Shown piece by piece: positions 22,175-32,932 of a stretch of DNA of 64,000 nucleotides. Numbering within the stretch: the first letter of the stretch is position 1; every line of letters begins with the position of its first letter. The DNA lies in contig JAJLTO010000002.1 of assembly GCA_030568195.1 (NCBI GenBank), positions 248,001 through 312,000 of the forward strand, given 5' to 3'. A program made the translations under genes and the position numbers. The notes under the pieces are model-generated. The model worked only from the letters and a program-made list of their open reading frames with translations. It was not told where the DNA came from and made no database searches. The stretch is from Dipodascopsis uninucleata var. uninucleata. Lineage: Eukaryota; Ascomycota; Lipomycetes; Lipomycetales; Lipomycetaceae.

Positions 22175-22755
22175 CAATGCTCGGAAAAATTTAACTGGCT
22201 GGCTTCGTCAGTCCAGGGTTAGTACACTAAGCTGTACTTCCCTTTTCTCATATAAAATTGTTATATGCCAGAATCCGTGCCTCCCTGGTATCTATGTCAC
22301 TACTCAGAAACCGAGCAGTATCAATTCAATATCTCTCTGCTTCTTTCATAGGTAATAACGCTTTCCTCGTCTCGCTTTCCCCTTCTTCTCTAGCAGCACG
22401 CAATTCGATCTCTCGTGCTCGTAAGCTAGTCCTGGAAAGAGTCTCACTTTTAACTCATCGTAAGTGTATCTGAGAGAGATCTCAGTCACAAGAGTCACAA
22501 CACAGCGAAAAAATAATCAGGTAACTATAGCTCTCGCTTACTTAAAATCGGCACCTCTTGTCTCGTTCCATCGCACCTGAAGGACTCTGTTCTGCCGTCT
22601 TCGACTGTTCAGCGCATGGTTCCGCGGGTCTGCGCTGCAGCAAATTGGCCCCCGTCGGTCTTGCTATTTCGAAATGAAACTCTTACTTACATCAAAGCCC
22701 ATCTTCTAGGACAATCTTGCTAGTCTGCCTCTAGCTACCGTATTCGAACGTAACA

Positions 22756-24681
22756 ATGTTTTTCAGATCCCGCCCATGGCGCGCGTCGGCTGGATCTAGG
22801 TCGACGACGCGAATGCTCATGCGATCGACGATCGCCGCCGGAGGAATCGCTACCGTTGCATTTTATGCTACTAACTCTCAGATGATAATGCTTCGCGCTG
22901 ACACCAAAGTCGAGTCTGACAAAGACATGCTATTGAAAATGAAAGTTCCAGAGCCGGCACCAAAACCTCTCAGTCGTGGAGAACAGATCAAAAAGCTTGG
23001 CTCTGAGGAATTTGACTTGCTGATCATCGGCGGAGGAGCTACAGGAGCAGGATGTGCGCTGGACGCGGCTACCAGGGGCTTAAAAGTGGCCTTGGTAGAG
23101 CGGGATGATTTCGCTAGCGGTACCAGTAGTAAGAGTACAAAACTAGTCCATGGCGGTGTACGATACTTGGAAAAGGCTTTCTGGAATCTTGATTATGAGC
23201 AGTACAAGCTTGTCAAGGAGGCGCTCGCTGAGCGTGCTACTTTTCTTGAGATTGCTCCTCATTTGAGTTTTGCTCTACCTATCATGATTCCAGTTTACCA
23301 GTGGTGGCAGATACCCTACTTCTGGGCTGGTACCAAGGCTTATGATTTTATCGCCGGTCGTGAGAATCTTTGCTCGAGTTATTTCATGACTCGTGGTCAA
23401 GCTACCGAGGCTTTCCCATTGATCAAGGATGATAATCTCAAAGGTGGTTTAGTTTACTATGATGGAAGTCATAACGATTCTCGTATGAATTCCGCCATTG
23501 TAATGACTGCTGCTGAGAAGGGTGCTGTTATCGTCAATCATATGGAAGTTGTTGAGCTTAAAAAGGATCCTGTCACTGGCAAGGTCGTTGGTGCCGTTAC
23601 TCGTGATAAGGATGGAAAGTTCGGTGAGAAGATTGACGTTTCTGCTAAAGGTGTGATAAATGCGACCGGCCCTTTTGCAGATGCTGTTAGACAGCTTGAT
23701 TCACCTGCTGTGAAGGAGATCGTTGCTCCTTCCTCTGGAGTGCACGTTATTTTACCTGACTACTATCTTCCAGCCAAGGTAGGAATAATTGACCCTCAGA
23801 CTTCTGATGGTCGTGTGATTTTTTTCTTGCCATGGCAAGGTCAGACATTGGCGGGTACTACTGATTCTCCTACCACGTTGGCTAAGGATCCAATTCCAAC
23901 GGAGAACGAGATCAACTGGATATTGAACGAGATCCGCAACTATGTCTCTGATGATATTGTCGTCCGTCGCGAGGATGTCCTTGCTGCTTGGTCCGGTATC
24001 CGTCCTCTTGTTCGGGATCCTAAGGCAAAGAATACTGAATCACTTGTCCGAAATCATCTGATTACGTCATCTGACAGTGGTCTTGTAACAATCTCTGGTG
24101 GTAAATGGACTACATATCGCCAAATGGCAGAGGATTGTATTGATATATGCATTAAGCAGTTCGACCTTAAGCCTACGAATGAATGCGAGACCAAGCATAT
24201 CAAGCTCATCGGAGCAGAACACTACAGAAAGTTACTTTTCGTTCATCTTATCCAAACATTCGGTATTGAGACTGATGTTGCCCAACATTTGGCTTCGAAC
24301 TATGGTGATAGAGCCTATGATGTTTTGAGAATGTCTTCTCCATCGGGAAAAAGATGGCCTCTACTTGGAAAGCGACTCGCTGAGGGATACCCATACATTA
24401 ATGGTGAAGTCAAATATGCTGTAGAATACGAATATGCTCGAACGGCTGTTGATGTTCTCGCACGTCGAACGCGTCTTTCTTTCTTAAACTGCAACGCTGC
24501 TCTTGAAAGCTTACCAAATGTTATTGATATCATGGCAGATGAACTCAATTGGGATAAATCTAGGAAGGAACAGGAATGGAATGATACTGTCAAGTACCTA
24601 TACAGTATGGGATTGGATCAAAACAAGTTCTATAGCCGCGAAGAAATTGTTGCTGGAAAGTTGACTGCTGTGAGAAATTAA
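22756..24681 (+). CDS. GUT2: Mitochondrial FAD glycerol-3-phosphate dehydrogenase
   Basis: A 641-residue single-exon flavoprotein. The Arg/Ser-rich start with no early acids is a mitochondrial presequence, followed by a short hydrophobic segment (about 24-40). FDLLIIGGGATGAGCALDAATRGL (about 86-109) is the FAD-binding Rossmann motif, then ERDDFASGTSSKSTKLVHGGVRYLEKA. SGGKWTTYRQMAEDC marks the end of the DAO-type domain, and the C-terminal DAO_C helical domain follows. The enzyme sits on the outer face of the inner mitochondrial membrane, oxidises glycerol 3-phosphate to dihydroxyacetone phosphate and passes electrons to ubiquinone. The CTG at 23020-23022 falls on a conserved leucine, evidence for standard decoding. 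Length is normal. Confidence 0.97.
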   Translation: MFFRSRPWRASAGSRSTTRMLMRSTIAAGGIATVAFYATNSQMIMLRADTKVESDKDMLLKMKVPEPAPKPLSRGEQIKKLGSEEFDLLIIGGGATGAGCALDAATRGLKVALVERDDFASGTSSKSTKLVHGGVRYLEKAFWNLDYEQYKLVKEALAERATFLEIAPHLSFALPIMIPVYQWWQIPYFWAGTKAYDFIAGRENLCSSYFMTRGQATEAFPLIKDDNLKGGLVYYDGSHNDSRMNSAIVMTAAEKGAVIVNHMEVVELKKDPVTGKVVGAVTRDKDGKFGEKIDVSAKGVINATGPFADAVRQLDSPAVKEIVAPSSGVHVILPDYYLPAKVGIIDPQTSDGRVIFFLPWQGQTLAGTTDSPTTLAKDPIPTENEINWILNEIRNYVSDDIVVRREDVLAAWSGIRPLVRDPKAKNTESLVRNHLITSSDSGLVTISGGKWTTYRQMAEDCIDICIKQFDLKPTNECETKHIKLIGAEHYRKLLFVHLIQTFGIETDVAQHLASNYGDRAYDVLRMSSPSGKRWPLLGKRLAEGYPYINGEVKYAVEYEYARTAVDVLARRTRLSFLNCNAALESLPNVIDIMADELNWDKSRKEQEWNDTVKYLYSMGLDQNKFYSREEIVAGKLTAVRN

Positions 24682-25632
24682 AGGTTGATTATTATATGAT
24701 ATGATTGGGCGAAAGTTTCTACATGTCTTTTGCCTACACAAATCTTTCTCGATTCCACTAAATTCAAATAAAAACTGTTTGACTCATCTCATCTAAACGA
24801 ATTGGTTTAGTATGTGCTTTCTTATGTTATTAGTGTACATGTTTCTACTTCTTCTTTTTCTATTATTAATATCTAATTCTCCAATAACATTTACTCTTTT
24901 GACATTGGATAATTGTTTTGTGTATAAGTTTATTTCATTAAAACGACTTCCCTCGTTTTTGGTATATATTCTCAAAAATTCTCTTTTTCCAACTTTCTTA
25001 TTTTCACTCGCCTACACTTTGCTTTTGAGTATTAAGCAGGTCATTTTATAATACAAATAATTTCAGCTACCGATGTATCTATGCACGTATATATCACGGA
25101 TATCGGGACATACTTGATGGAATACTAATATATGGAACTAATTACTAAGATAAACGGATTGAAATCACGTTTCCAAGAGAAATAGAGACATTTCTTAAAC
25201 ATACAAAGAGTCAGTGGTCGCATATTAGCATCACTACCAATATTTTAAGGCAAATAATATAAATAACATAATAATGATACATGATAAGCATTAAAGTAAT
25301 CGACGATAAAGATGTATGAGTGACCGTTAAGGAGACTATGGCTATCATATATCCGGATTTGGTACATCAAATTAAGTAAGATATATAAATATACGTAAAA
25401 GAATTAAAACTGTAATATAAATAGTGAGGCTAATAAAATCTTACATGCAGTATCGTACATAAAACAGAAAACTTATGTATCCTGTAATATAAATCTCAAT
25501 GAGATGCCTGTTCGTGAAAATAAAATCAGTTTAGATGGTGACTGATCTAACCTACTTAATCTTCTGACAGCACTTAAATCATTAACAGTTTTGGATCCAT
25601 TGCTCCACGTTTTATATCGTTGGTCGTACATT
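24682..25632. other. Convergent intergenic region GUT2 / RSC4-like
   Basis: 950 bp of AT-rich 3' flanking DNA. Open frames at 24793-25051 are low-complexity chance reading. Nothing else is seen. Confidence 0.55.
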
Positions 25633-27610
25633 TTACATCTGCCGCAATAACATTACCCAGACAACAATTTTTTCTCTCTCGCTACCAGGTGCATCCGGCG
25701 GAAGTGGATTTGTACCTATCATATTATATCGTTGCGGTGGAACAACGATACGACCAGATGAAACCACAGGCGTCGGGGGAGGTGGTGAGGCGTGCACAAG
25801 GCACTCAATCATATTCACTCCAGGATTTAACTTCACTTCATAATAGCTCTTTGGCGGCTCTGTTGTCCTGCGATGTCCATTGGCCCCAGGTACAATTGTT
25901 GGGCTAAGACGTCGTGAGTTTAGCGACATGTACAGATTATAGTGACGGTGAAGTAACGACATAGCTAACGTAGGCGATATCGTTACAACACTATAAGCAG
26001 CTGGTAAGACGATTGTATACGACTGTAGCGTTTCCGTTTCATGAGGCGGGAAGCTGATAGAAAATGGTTTTAAAGCTTGCTGTCGAAAGTCGGATGAAAT
26101 TGTGAATTTGCTTATTAATGCATCTGCCAAAGTTTTACCAGGAGATCTAAGTCGGAGCTCCTCGGATATCTTCGTCTGCTGAGGCTGCTGAGAGGCAGGT
26201 GAATTAGGTTGTGGGCTTGCAGCATTACTTGCACCAGTACTAACTGTCGATATATTATTAATGGATCCGCTGATTGTCTTACCTTCATTAGTATTCACAA
26301 CAACTGGAAGTGCGGTCACAGATGATGGATTAATAGTAGGGGCTTTTGGTGCCGCTAATCCACCGACAGAAGAAAGAGCATTTGGCGTCGCTTGGCCGGA
26401 GAGGATAGGTGAACCACCACTCGCTAGAGGGACTGGTGATTTCAGTCGTTCAGAATCAGAAGATTCACCAGCAACTGCTGCAGTTGCTGACCTTGTGGAT
26501 CGTACAGCTCTAGAAGGTGAAGACACAGCTTCACGAGTCGATGATTCGACAGCCGGAGATGCTTTTGATCTATCCCTTGATATAGAGCGAGAATCAAGCG
26601 TAGATTGCTTAGGTGGCCTGCCTCTACCTCTGTGAACAGGCTTCTCTTGGGTAAGTTCAATCTTTTCTTGCTTCTCAAAAACCTTTGGTTCAGGTTCAGG
26701 TTTAGGTTCAGGTTCAGGTTCAGCTGTAGGTTCTTTATAATCCTCTTCCTCATCCTTTGCTTCATCAACTACATTGTTGTCTTCATCATCTTCATCATCT
26801 TGCGATATATCGCGCAATTGCTTTCCAAGACTCAATTTAATTTTGTGGCCCTTAGCAACCTCCTCCTTCTTATTGTCTTTTAGTGAAATTTTCAGCTTAA
26901 CAGATCGGGTGGACGATTGATTGGAAGAGCCATCTGAATCAGGTGCAGTCTTTCGTTTTCGAGACGTGCGAGACTTAGAATTCTCGATAGACCTTACATA
27001 TTCTTTGTATTCACTATGTAAATTCTCGATCAATGTGTTGAACTCATCCTACACAGGAAAACAAATTGTTAGTGTTCCATATCTCATCATAAGATTATAT
27101 CATACAAATTTTATACAAATCCTATCATACCTCCAGAGCAATTGCATCATTATATACTTGGCTCCCTTCTTCGTTGAATAGCTTTGCGTTTTCGAAGATC
27201 AAACGAGTATCTTTCTCAAAATCATCTATTTTGACATACTTCCCAGATTGAATTTTTTTTTTAACCGTTTCTAACGCCATCGGCTTTTTAATGACCTCAT
27301 AGTATTCTGGATATTCTTTCCCATCTGGCTCTACCATAAAAAGTGAAGCATAATGCCGACCGCGTTTACTATCAAGAAAAAAGTTAGAAATATGTTTCTG
27401 CGTAATTCAAACTAACCTATGATTTCTCCAGCCACTATCACCTGCTCTAGCTTACAAGAAAGTCGTCCTCGAACCTGTTATGACTTCAAGTTTTGAATAA
27501 TGCTCAAATATCTATACATACCCATTGATTCGTAAATTAGTCAGAGCATCAATGACTCTAGACATTAAATTTTGGAGAAAATCCCCTTCGCCATCCACGG
27601 CTTCTGTCAT
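25633..27610 (-). CDS. RSC4: RSC4-like bromodomain protein of the RSC remodelling complex
   Basis: Three exons, 27522-27610, 27131-27368 and 25633-27048, join in phase to give 580 residues. A single bromodomain starts near residue 12; exon 2 carries GRHYASLFMVEPDGKEYPEYY, then IKKPMAL and ENAKLFNEE with the acetyl-lysine-binding Asn. A disordered middle follows: Ser/Lys-rich, acidic, and an EP/KP repeat at about 26687-26722. A conserved C-terminal globular region ends in KIVVWVMLLRQ. The C-terminal layout fits fungal Rsc4, which binds acetylated histone H3 in RSC. S. cerevisiae Rsc4 has tandem bromodomains; only one is seen here, closer to the second. Intron 1 (27369-27521) contains extra splice-like sites, but only direct joining keeps frame and domain. 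Rsc1/2 are less likely: no BAH domain. Confidence 0.8.
26687..26722. repeat. Hexamer repeat coding Glu-Pro dipeptides
   Basis: Repeated GGTTCA/GGTTTA units on the plus strand are read on the minus strand as (EP)n with one KP, inside the disordered region of the RSC4-like gene. The frame is kept because the unit is six bases. Confidence 0.85.
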
Positions 27611-27712
27611 CTTGATCACACCCACAATTAAATATCCAAGGCTTTAACACTCTTCTACTCCTATTCTAATTTAAGGTAAATTCCTTTCAAAAGCCTCTTC
27701 TTATGTCCTTTC

Positions 27713-27730
27713 TATATATATATATATATA
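27713..27730. repeat. (TA)9 microsatellite
   Basis: Nine uninterrupted TA units about 100 bases upstream of the RSC4-like start. Likely polymorphic; may act as a TATA-like promoter element. Confidence 0.9.
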
Positions 27731-28413
27731 ACTGATTCTTAAGGTAACATCAGATATACTAGAAAACAGCAGGTAGCTTAGAATGATTCAGTATCAAGAG
27801 TATATATCATAAAAATTTTCACTATTATACCGCTGTATGTATTTTTTTTGTTTGTATATCACCTAAGAAGTATTTTGATACAATATCAAATCCCTGTACA
27901 GATATTCCGCGTTTCGAATTCTTTTATGAATGATTTGATGATTTCGACTATAGTATAGAGCAAAATCACGTATCGAAAAGTGCAGCTGCTGAGCGAGTTC
28001 TATCAATTGCTGATATTTACTGACCTCAATATTCATAGACACCTGAATCCCTACCGTTATCGTATTTTGTAGACGTAAACTAGATCGTTAACATCCCACA
28101 AATGTAAAAACCGAAAATTCAGGTTACTAATTACTATGTTGTGTATAGTGTATATCAGGACAGTCGCTTGATTGCTTCTTAAGTTGAATGTCAATCTAGC
28201 TCTCTTGAATCGATTCTAGTTGAGAGGCTTCTTCTAAAAGAATATATTCGCGACGATAAATCAGGTTCTTTACTGCGTGTTCACGTTGATTGTGTATTAT
28301 TCTGCCTCTCTGTAAGGGTTTTCCCTTAAACACCCACAACAGACAATCAATTTTTTGTTACTATTGGTTCTGTTAAATATATTTATCAGATTCAAATTCA
28401 AGTTTAATTTTGT

Positions 28414-28674
28414 ATGCTGACTGTACTGTTACTTCCGCTAATTCTTTTTGCGTTTTTGCAGCTTCACTTTGGACTATGCAAAAATGGTTATTCGTGTTAT
28501 AATTTACTTCCAAGTTTCCTGTCGCCAACAGATGCAAATAAACCACAAGGAAAAAAAGTGGTGATGTGCAACTTTTTGGACGAACAATATCAAATTCTAG
28601 GATGCCATGCACGTTACCCGGACAACACCAAACCCTCACATGTACATTCATATAACGCGACAACAAATGTGTAA
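28414..28674 (+). other. Possible small secreted-protein ORF
   Basis: An ATG at 28414 opens 86 codons. The first 21 residues (MLTVLLLPLILFAFLQLHFGL) look like a signal peptide, followed by a polar region with four more cysteines and an NAT glycosylation sequon near the end. The opposite strand is open over the same bases (28373-28738) with a poorer protein profile. No family is recognised and length alone is not significant, so this is only a candidate. Confidence 0.25.
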
Positions 28675-28683
28675 GAAAGAGCG

Positions 28684-28689
28684 ACGCGT
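28684..28689. promoter_or_regulatory. MluI cell-cycle box (ACGCGT) upstream of CKS1
   Basis: ACGCGT is the core target of the MBF (Mbp1/Swi6) factor that drives G1/S genes in fungi. It lies 457 bases upstream of the CKS1 start, a cell-cycle gene. One hexamer can occur by chance, so regulation is inference. Confidence 0.35.
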
Positions 28690-29145
28690 TCTTTTCTTTT
28701 GACTTGCACTCAGAATTTCGTGCTTCAAGAAGTTGCAAGCGAACTATATCTAGCAGATTAGCTAAATTAGCTGAAAACAGTAAGGATATCAGTCATTGCG
28801 GACCTATCAGGTGGGTGAAATATATGACGACGGGAACGATAACGTATAAGCGAGTATGACCTCAAGAAAGCAAGAAGGAAGCATATGTGTGGAAAACACG
28901 GGAGTAGAAGAATAGGGAAAAATGGAGGGAATGGGGTGCAATAACAGCCGAGGCGGACATGTACGCCGATAGTGCTGAAGTGTGATAAAAACGAAGGCCT
29001 AACCGGCTCAAGAGGACGGAGAGATAGAGATGGATTCTAGAGAAATCTCCACAACTGCTAACAATTGTCTATCGCTGAAATGTAGTGAACAGATTGTTGA
29101 ACGATTGAAAGCCGGGGTGGTAACAAAGAGCACAGAGAGAATATC

Positions 29146-29922
29146 ATGGAATCCAAGCATCGCAACCGAAAGCAGCCTCGATTACTATTAGACTCTGAGC
29201 GTGCAAAGCTAGAAGAGTTTCAAGAGCTGATCCATTATTCCAGCAGGTACGTGCCGCTTTAATTATTATATTTCGGAGCATGCAAAGTATGGACAGAAGT
29301 TATAATGTATTTCAAATGAGTATCTGTTGCAGAGAGGAATGAAATCAATGACATGCGTAATAGAATATCAAGAATTTTGAGATTGAAACTGACTAAATAT
29401 TGGTCATAGATATGCCGATGATAACTTTGAATACAGGTATGATTTCATGTAAATTTTACAGCACAGGAATTTTAAAAAAAAAACTGAGAACCGCTTACCT
29501 AATGTCGTCCAAAACTTGTATAGGCACGTCACATTGCCAAAGAACATGTTGAAAGTGATCCCAAAAGATTATTTTGATACAGAAACCGGAACTCTAAGAA
29601 TTTTGATGGAAGAAGAGTGGCGTGGTCTGGGGATCACACAGAGCTTAGGATGGGAGCATTACGAGACGCACAGTAAGTATAAATATAATCAGATGGCAAC
29701 TAGGAAATGTACACCCGTTCTTGCGTATGGTAAACAATGTCAGTGACTATGCTAATTGATACCTAAACTTGCAGCTCCAGAGCCTCACATTTTGCTCTTC
29801 AAGTAAGTTTCATTAGATAGTTAGTATATTTAGTTACGATTGTTGGTCGTAATCTACTAATATGCGATGTACATGTCTATTGACGTTAATATTTTCGCAG
29901 AAGACCAAAGGATCTAAACTGA
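29146..29922 (+). CDS. CKS1: Cyclin-dependent kinase regulatory subunit Cks1/Suc1
   Basis: Five exons (29146-29246, 29410-29436, 29524-29672, 29775-29802, 29901-29922) join in phase to give 108 residues. Exon 2 is a 27-base microexon coding YADDNFEY, the conserved strand before [14 protein letters not shown]. Exon 3 carries the core, with [22 protein letters not shown]; exon 4 carries PEPHILLFK, which includes the hinge and the final strand. Splice sites are GT..AG throughout. Cks1 binds Cdc28/Cdk1 and, through its anion pocket, phosphothreonine on substrates, promoting multisite phosphorylation and proteasome-dependent steps of the cell cycle. The N-terminal 15 residues are basic, and the long poly-Gln tail of baker's yeast Cks1 is absent. 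A cyclin gene follows on the same strand. Confidence 0.96.
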
Positions 29923-31715
29923 CCATTCGATGTTTGCAATGAGTTGAAAAAACTTGTATTGTTCATCACCTGAAGTCGACCTTTTCTCTTTCACTTCAGT
30001 TTATTTCAGTACGTATGTTTATTCGAATTTTGTTTTTTGGAGATCAGTGTATCATAATGACTGCAGAGCCAGTCCTTCAAGGAGCTGACAATTTATCTTC
30101 TTATCTTTTCTTTTGTGTTCACGATGATCTCTCATTTTAAGGATGCACGCTTTTGTTTCATTTCAGGAAAGTACGGTTATACACACCATAGCAAATGATC
30201 TGAAATTTGATAATATTTTCTATTCGCCATCAGGCTATTTGAAATACTTGTCAAGAACATGCGTTGTTTGTGTTATGAGAGACTAAATGTGAGACTCTTC
30301 TCGCTTAAATTACGTCCATTTTTTCCTTTTGAGTTCTCTCGATGTACTACGTCTATATTTATATGCGAAATATCTTATATTCCTACACTTTGCATTACGA
30401 TTGTTGTAACCATTTCTATTGTTTATTGTATATACGATCAAGATGTTTATTTGATTTATTTCACTCGTTACTTTCGTTCATTGTTTTCGTATTGTTATTT
30501 AAAAAGAGGAAAAACCTTAATTAACTTCGTCTTACAGCTATTTAGCATTCATTCAATTAATTGAAATCTTTGCTTTATTCAAGTTTCTGCATTCTTTAGT
30601 TTATATCTATTGATGATGTCCATACGCCATACTGCTTGTCTCGGAGCTACAAATTCGCTTTATCTGATACTGAGGCGATCAACAAATGATTTCTGTATTG
30701 TTATCTTAAATTTCAAAATCATCGGACGACACACCTGATCAATAGCGCTTTTTCCATTTAAGTTGCGGACTTATTCTTTTGTCAGAAATTAATGTAGTAA
30801 ACACAGAATCTGCTTTAAACTAACGCAAGCCCGCGCGTTTCGTATTTTGTAATTTCGACGTGTCTTATTCCCCTTATCCACTCTTGGTCCACTCGGGCTG
30901 TATTTGTTTTAGCCGTACGTATGGTTACTTCAGCTACCGAAATATCTGTCTCTTGTCTGAAGAGTGTTGAAAGTTTGACACCAAGAAAATGAGGACGCTA
31001 TTCATCAAATATGATATCGGCGATATGAGACTAGTGACAGCGTAGATGAATGATTAATCCACGGATAAGCTACATCACACCGAAATATCGTTGAGCTGAC
31101 GATGATGTGTCTTGACTCTAGTTCGATCTGTGTTTTATGATAATAAATGAATATCATAGAGACTGTCCAGTTTCTGGTGGCTTATCAATTATACGCTTGT
31201 TGCTTTGTCGATCTCAAACGATAATATCTGTTATTCCAATATCCATTCTTGTTACTGTAGGATCGTCATGACAAGAATATTCGACACCCAAACAGCAGAA
31301 AAGGATGTTGCGTGTTATGAGCCGTTCCAAGGGGTTTCTAGATTGATATATTTGCTAAATAGTGATGGAAATGATATACAATCGACTACATATGAGAGAG
31401 CCAATGAGGGGGGACGGGTTGCCAAGTACTAGAAGCAAAAGGAAGAGTTCTCCTTTATCGAGGTAAAAATAGATCACAGGGAGCTCGGATGTTCTTTGAC
31501 TGATGTTGACCCTCTTCATTGGCAGTATCAGGTATCCTTATTTACGTTAGAATCTTTCTCCTTATCTTAATCTACATAAATAGAGAGACTGTTGTCGCTT
31601 TCAACGCTACTCATTTAATGTATGTTGCCATCTGCTAGGTCGATCTGTAGCTCGCTAACTACGCCGTTACTATCATTTCTGACGTCGTCGTCGCTGCCAA
31701 TATAAATATCGAAAA
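29923..31715. other. Intergenic region between CKS1 and the cyclin gene
   Basis: 1.8 kb between two same-strand genes. The left half is T-rich (CKS1 3' flank); the right half is more balanced and is presumably the cyclin promoter. GCGCGTTTCG near 30833 resembles a degenerate MCB/SCB core, too weak to call. Short open frames at 30259-30564 and 31205-31432 look like chance. Confidence 0.5.
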
Positions 31716-32579
31716 ATGATAGAGCCAATGCTGTTTAGACGTAGCTCGTCCTCATCCTTGTCTTGTCTACCCACTCCTCCTAATATCAGTGATGTTCAGC
31801 CATGTGTACAGCATGGCATTTCCAGCTACAAGGAAAATAGTAAGATGGCAGGAGAAGATGCTGCACGAACTCGCAGGAAGATAGATTTCACCGCTTGTTC
31901 AATGCATATTGCAGGCTTATTATTTGATTATTCTACGATCACTAGACAGCGAATAGAACAGATTTTGATCCAGTCCAGTTTACCGATGGAGATTATAGCT
32001 GCAGCCGCGTCCATCCTTGCTGGATTGTCAGGTATGATAACATCAACAGCCATTTATATTTTAGCTTGCGTTTAATAACAATTACATATTTCATGGTACC
32101 CAGATCAATTTTATTTGAAATTGAGATCTCAGCTTTCAAGAAGAAATATTTTGGGTGAAGTAGCGCTTATATCTTCTCTGGTAAAAACTTATACTCATTT
32201 TTCCTGAATACCGATCAATTACAGCAGTTACTGATAAAGGTTTCTCTGATTTAGATGGTAGCTAAGAAGTATCTTGATGATCATGTAAGTGCTCATAATA
32301 ATTAAGTTTGTTTCTTGCTGACTGGCCAGTACTAATTCACATCTCCAGCAAATTGAACTAGGACATTGGACAAACATTGCATGCACAAACATAACGAAAG
32401 ACAATTTGACTGCTGCTGAACTTTTGATGCTATTCAGCGTTGAGTTTCGACTAGCTCAGTTACTTGACAAGAAGAAGATAGATATTGTATTTCAGAGGAT
32501 CGAGTTGAATGATCGGGTCCTAGACCTCTTCGCAAGGAACACAGCTGCCTTCCCTCACTCTCCAGCGATTACTAATTAA
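31716..32579 (+). CDS. PCL/PHO80-type cyclin
   Basis: Four exons (31716-32031, 32104-32180, 32255-32284, 32349-32579) join in phase to give 217 residues. After a Ser-rich leader, a cyclin-box fold starts at about residue 65. The stretch GEVALISSLMVAKKYLDD, then H, GHWTNIA and LTAAELLMLFSVEFRL, matches the helix 3-5 region of PCL and Pho80 cyclins (compare ALILASKYLND, HW and ELL). Exon 3 is only 30 bases and codes MVAKKYLDDH. Such cyclins partner Pho85-type CDKs in polarity, cell-cycle entry or nutrient signalling. The protein is short, as Pcl1/2 and Pho80 often are, and lacks a second cyclin fold. Which PCL it is cannot be told. A different small cyclin-box protein remains possible. Confidence 0.75.
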
Positions 32580-32932
32580 CTAAAAGTAACAAATAATGAT
32601 TTTTTGTATCCCATCATATTTGGCGTTTCTGGTAATACAAAAGTGAATATTTAAGTAGTTTTGTGAGTTTGTTTCTCAAAGCAATCAACCGATTAATTAT
32701 GTTGGTAAGATTTTATTTCGATAGATTTATTTTGTATTTTTTTAGCTCTATTTCCGGTTTGCTCTTTTCTATATACTTCCATTAGCTTTTCTAATAGTTT
32801 ATGGAGTATTAAACCAAGAATGCTTAATTGTCAATGTCATTGTAATAAACTCAAAAAAAAATTGATACTTTTTATAGTCATGCTCAGTAAGAAAACAGAA
32901 TTTTCAATACGTTGTATTCTATTAATTTCGTC
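32580..32932. other. Convergent intergenic region cyclin / HOM2
   Basis: 353 bp of T-rich 3' flanking DNA with nothing recognisable. Confidence 0.6.

Larger units (their letters stand above)
21118..22755. other. Intergenic region between DBP3 and GUT2
   Basis: 1.64 kb, the most GC-rich non-coding stretch in the window. It holds a perfect hairpin at 21778-21794 and a short open frame starting at 21948 that could encode a small membrane peptide. A polypyrimidine-rich tract at about 22330-22440 and GT/AG-like sites suggest a long GUT2 leader, possibly spliced, but exact sites cannot be set. Confidence 0.45.
27611..29145. other. Divergent intergenic region RSC4-like / CKS1
   Basis: 1.5 kb. It contains a (TA)9 microsatellite at 27713-27730, a short open frame with a signal-peptide-like start at 28414-28674, and an ACGCGT box at 28684-28689. 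The right half, from about 28800, is purine-rich on the plus strand. No RNA gene is seen. Confidence 0.5.
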
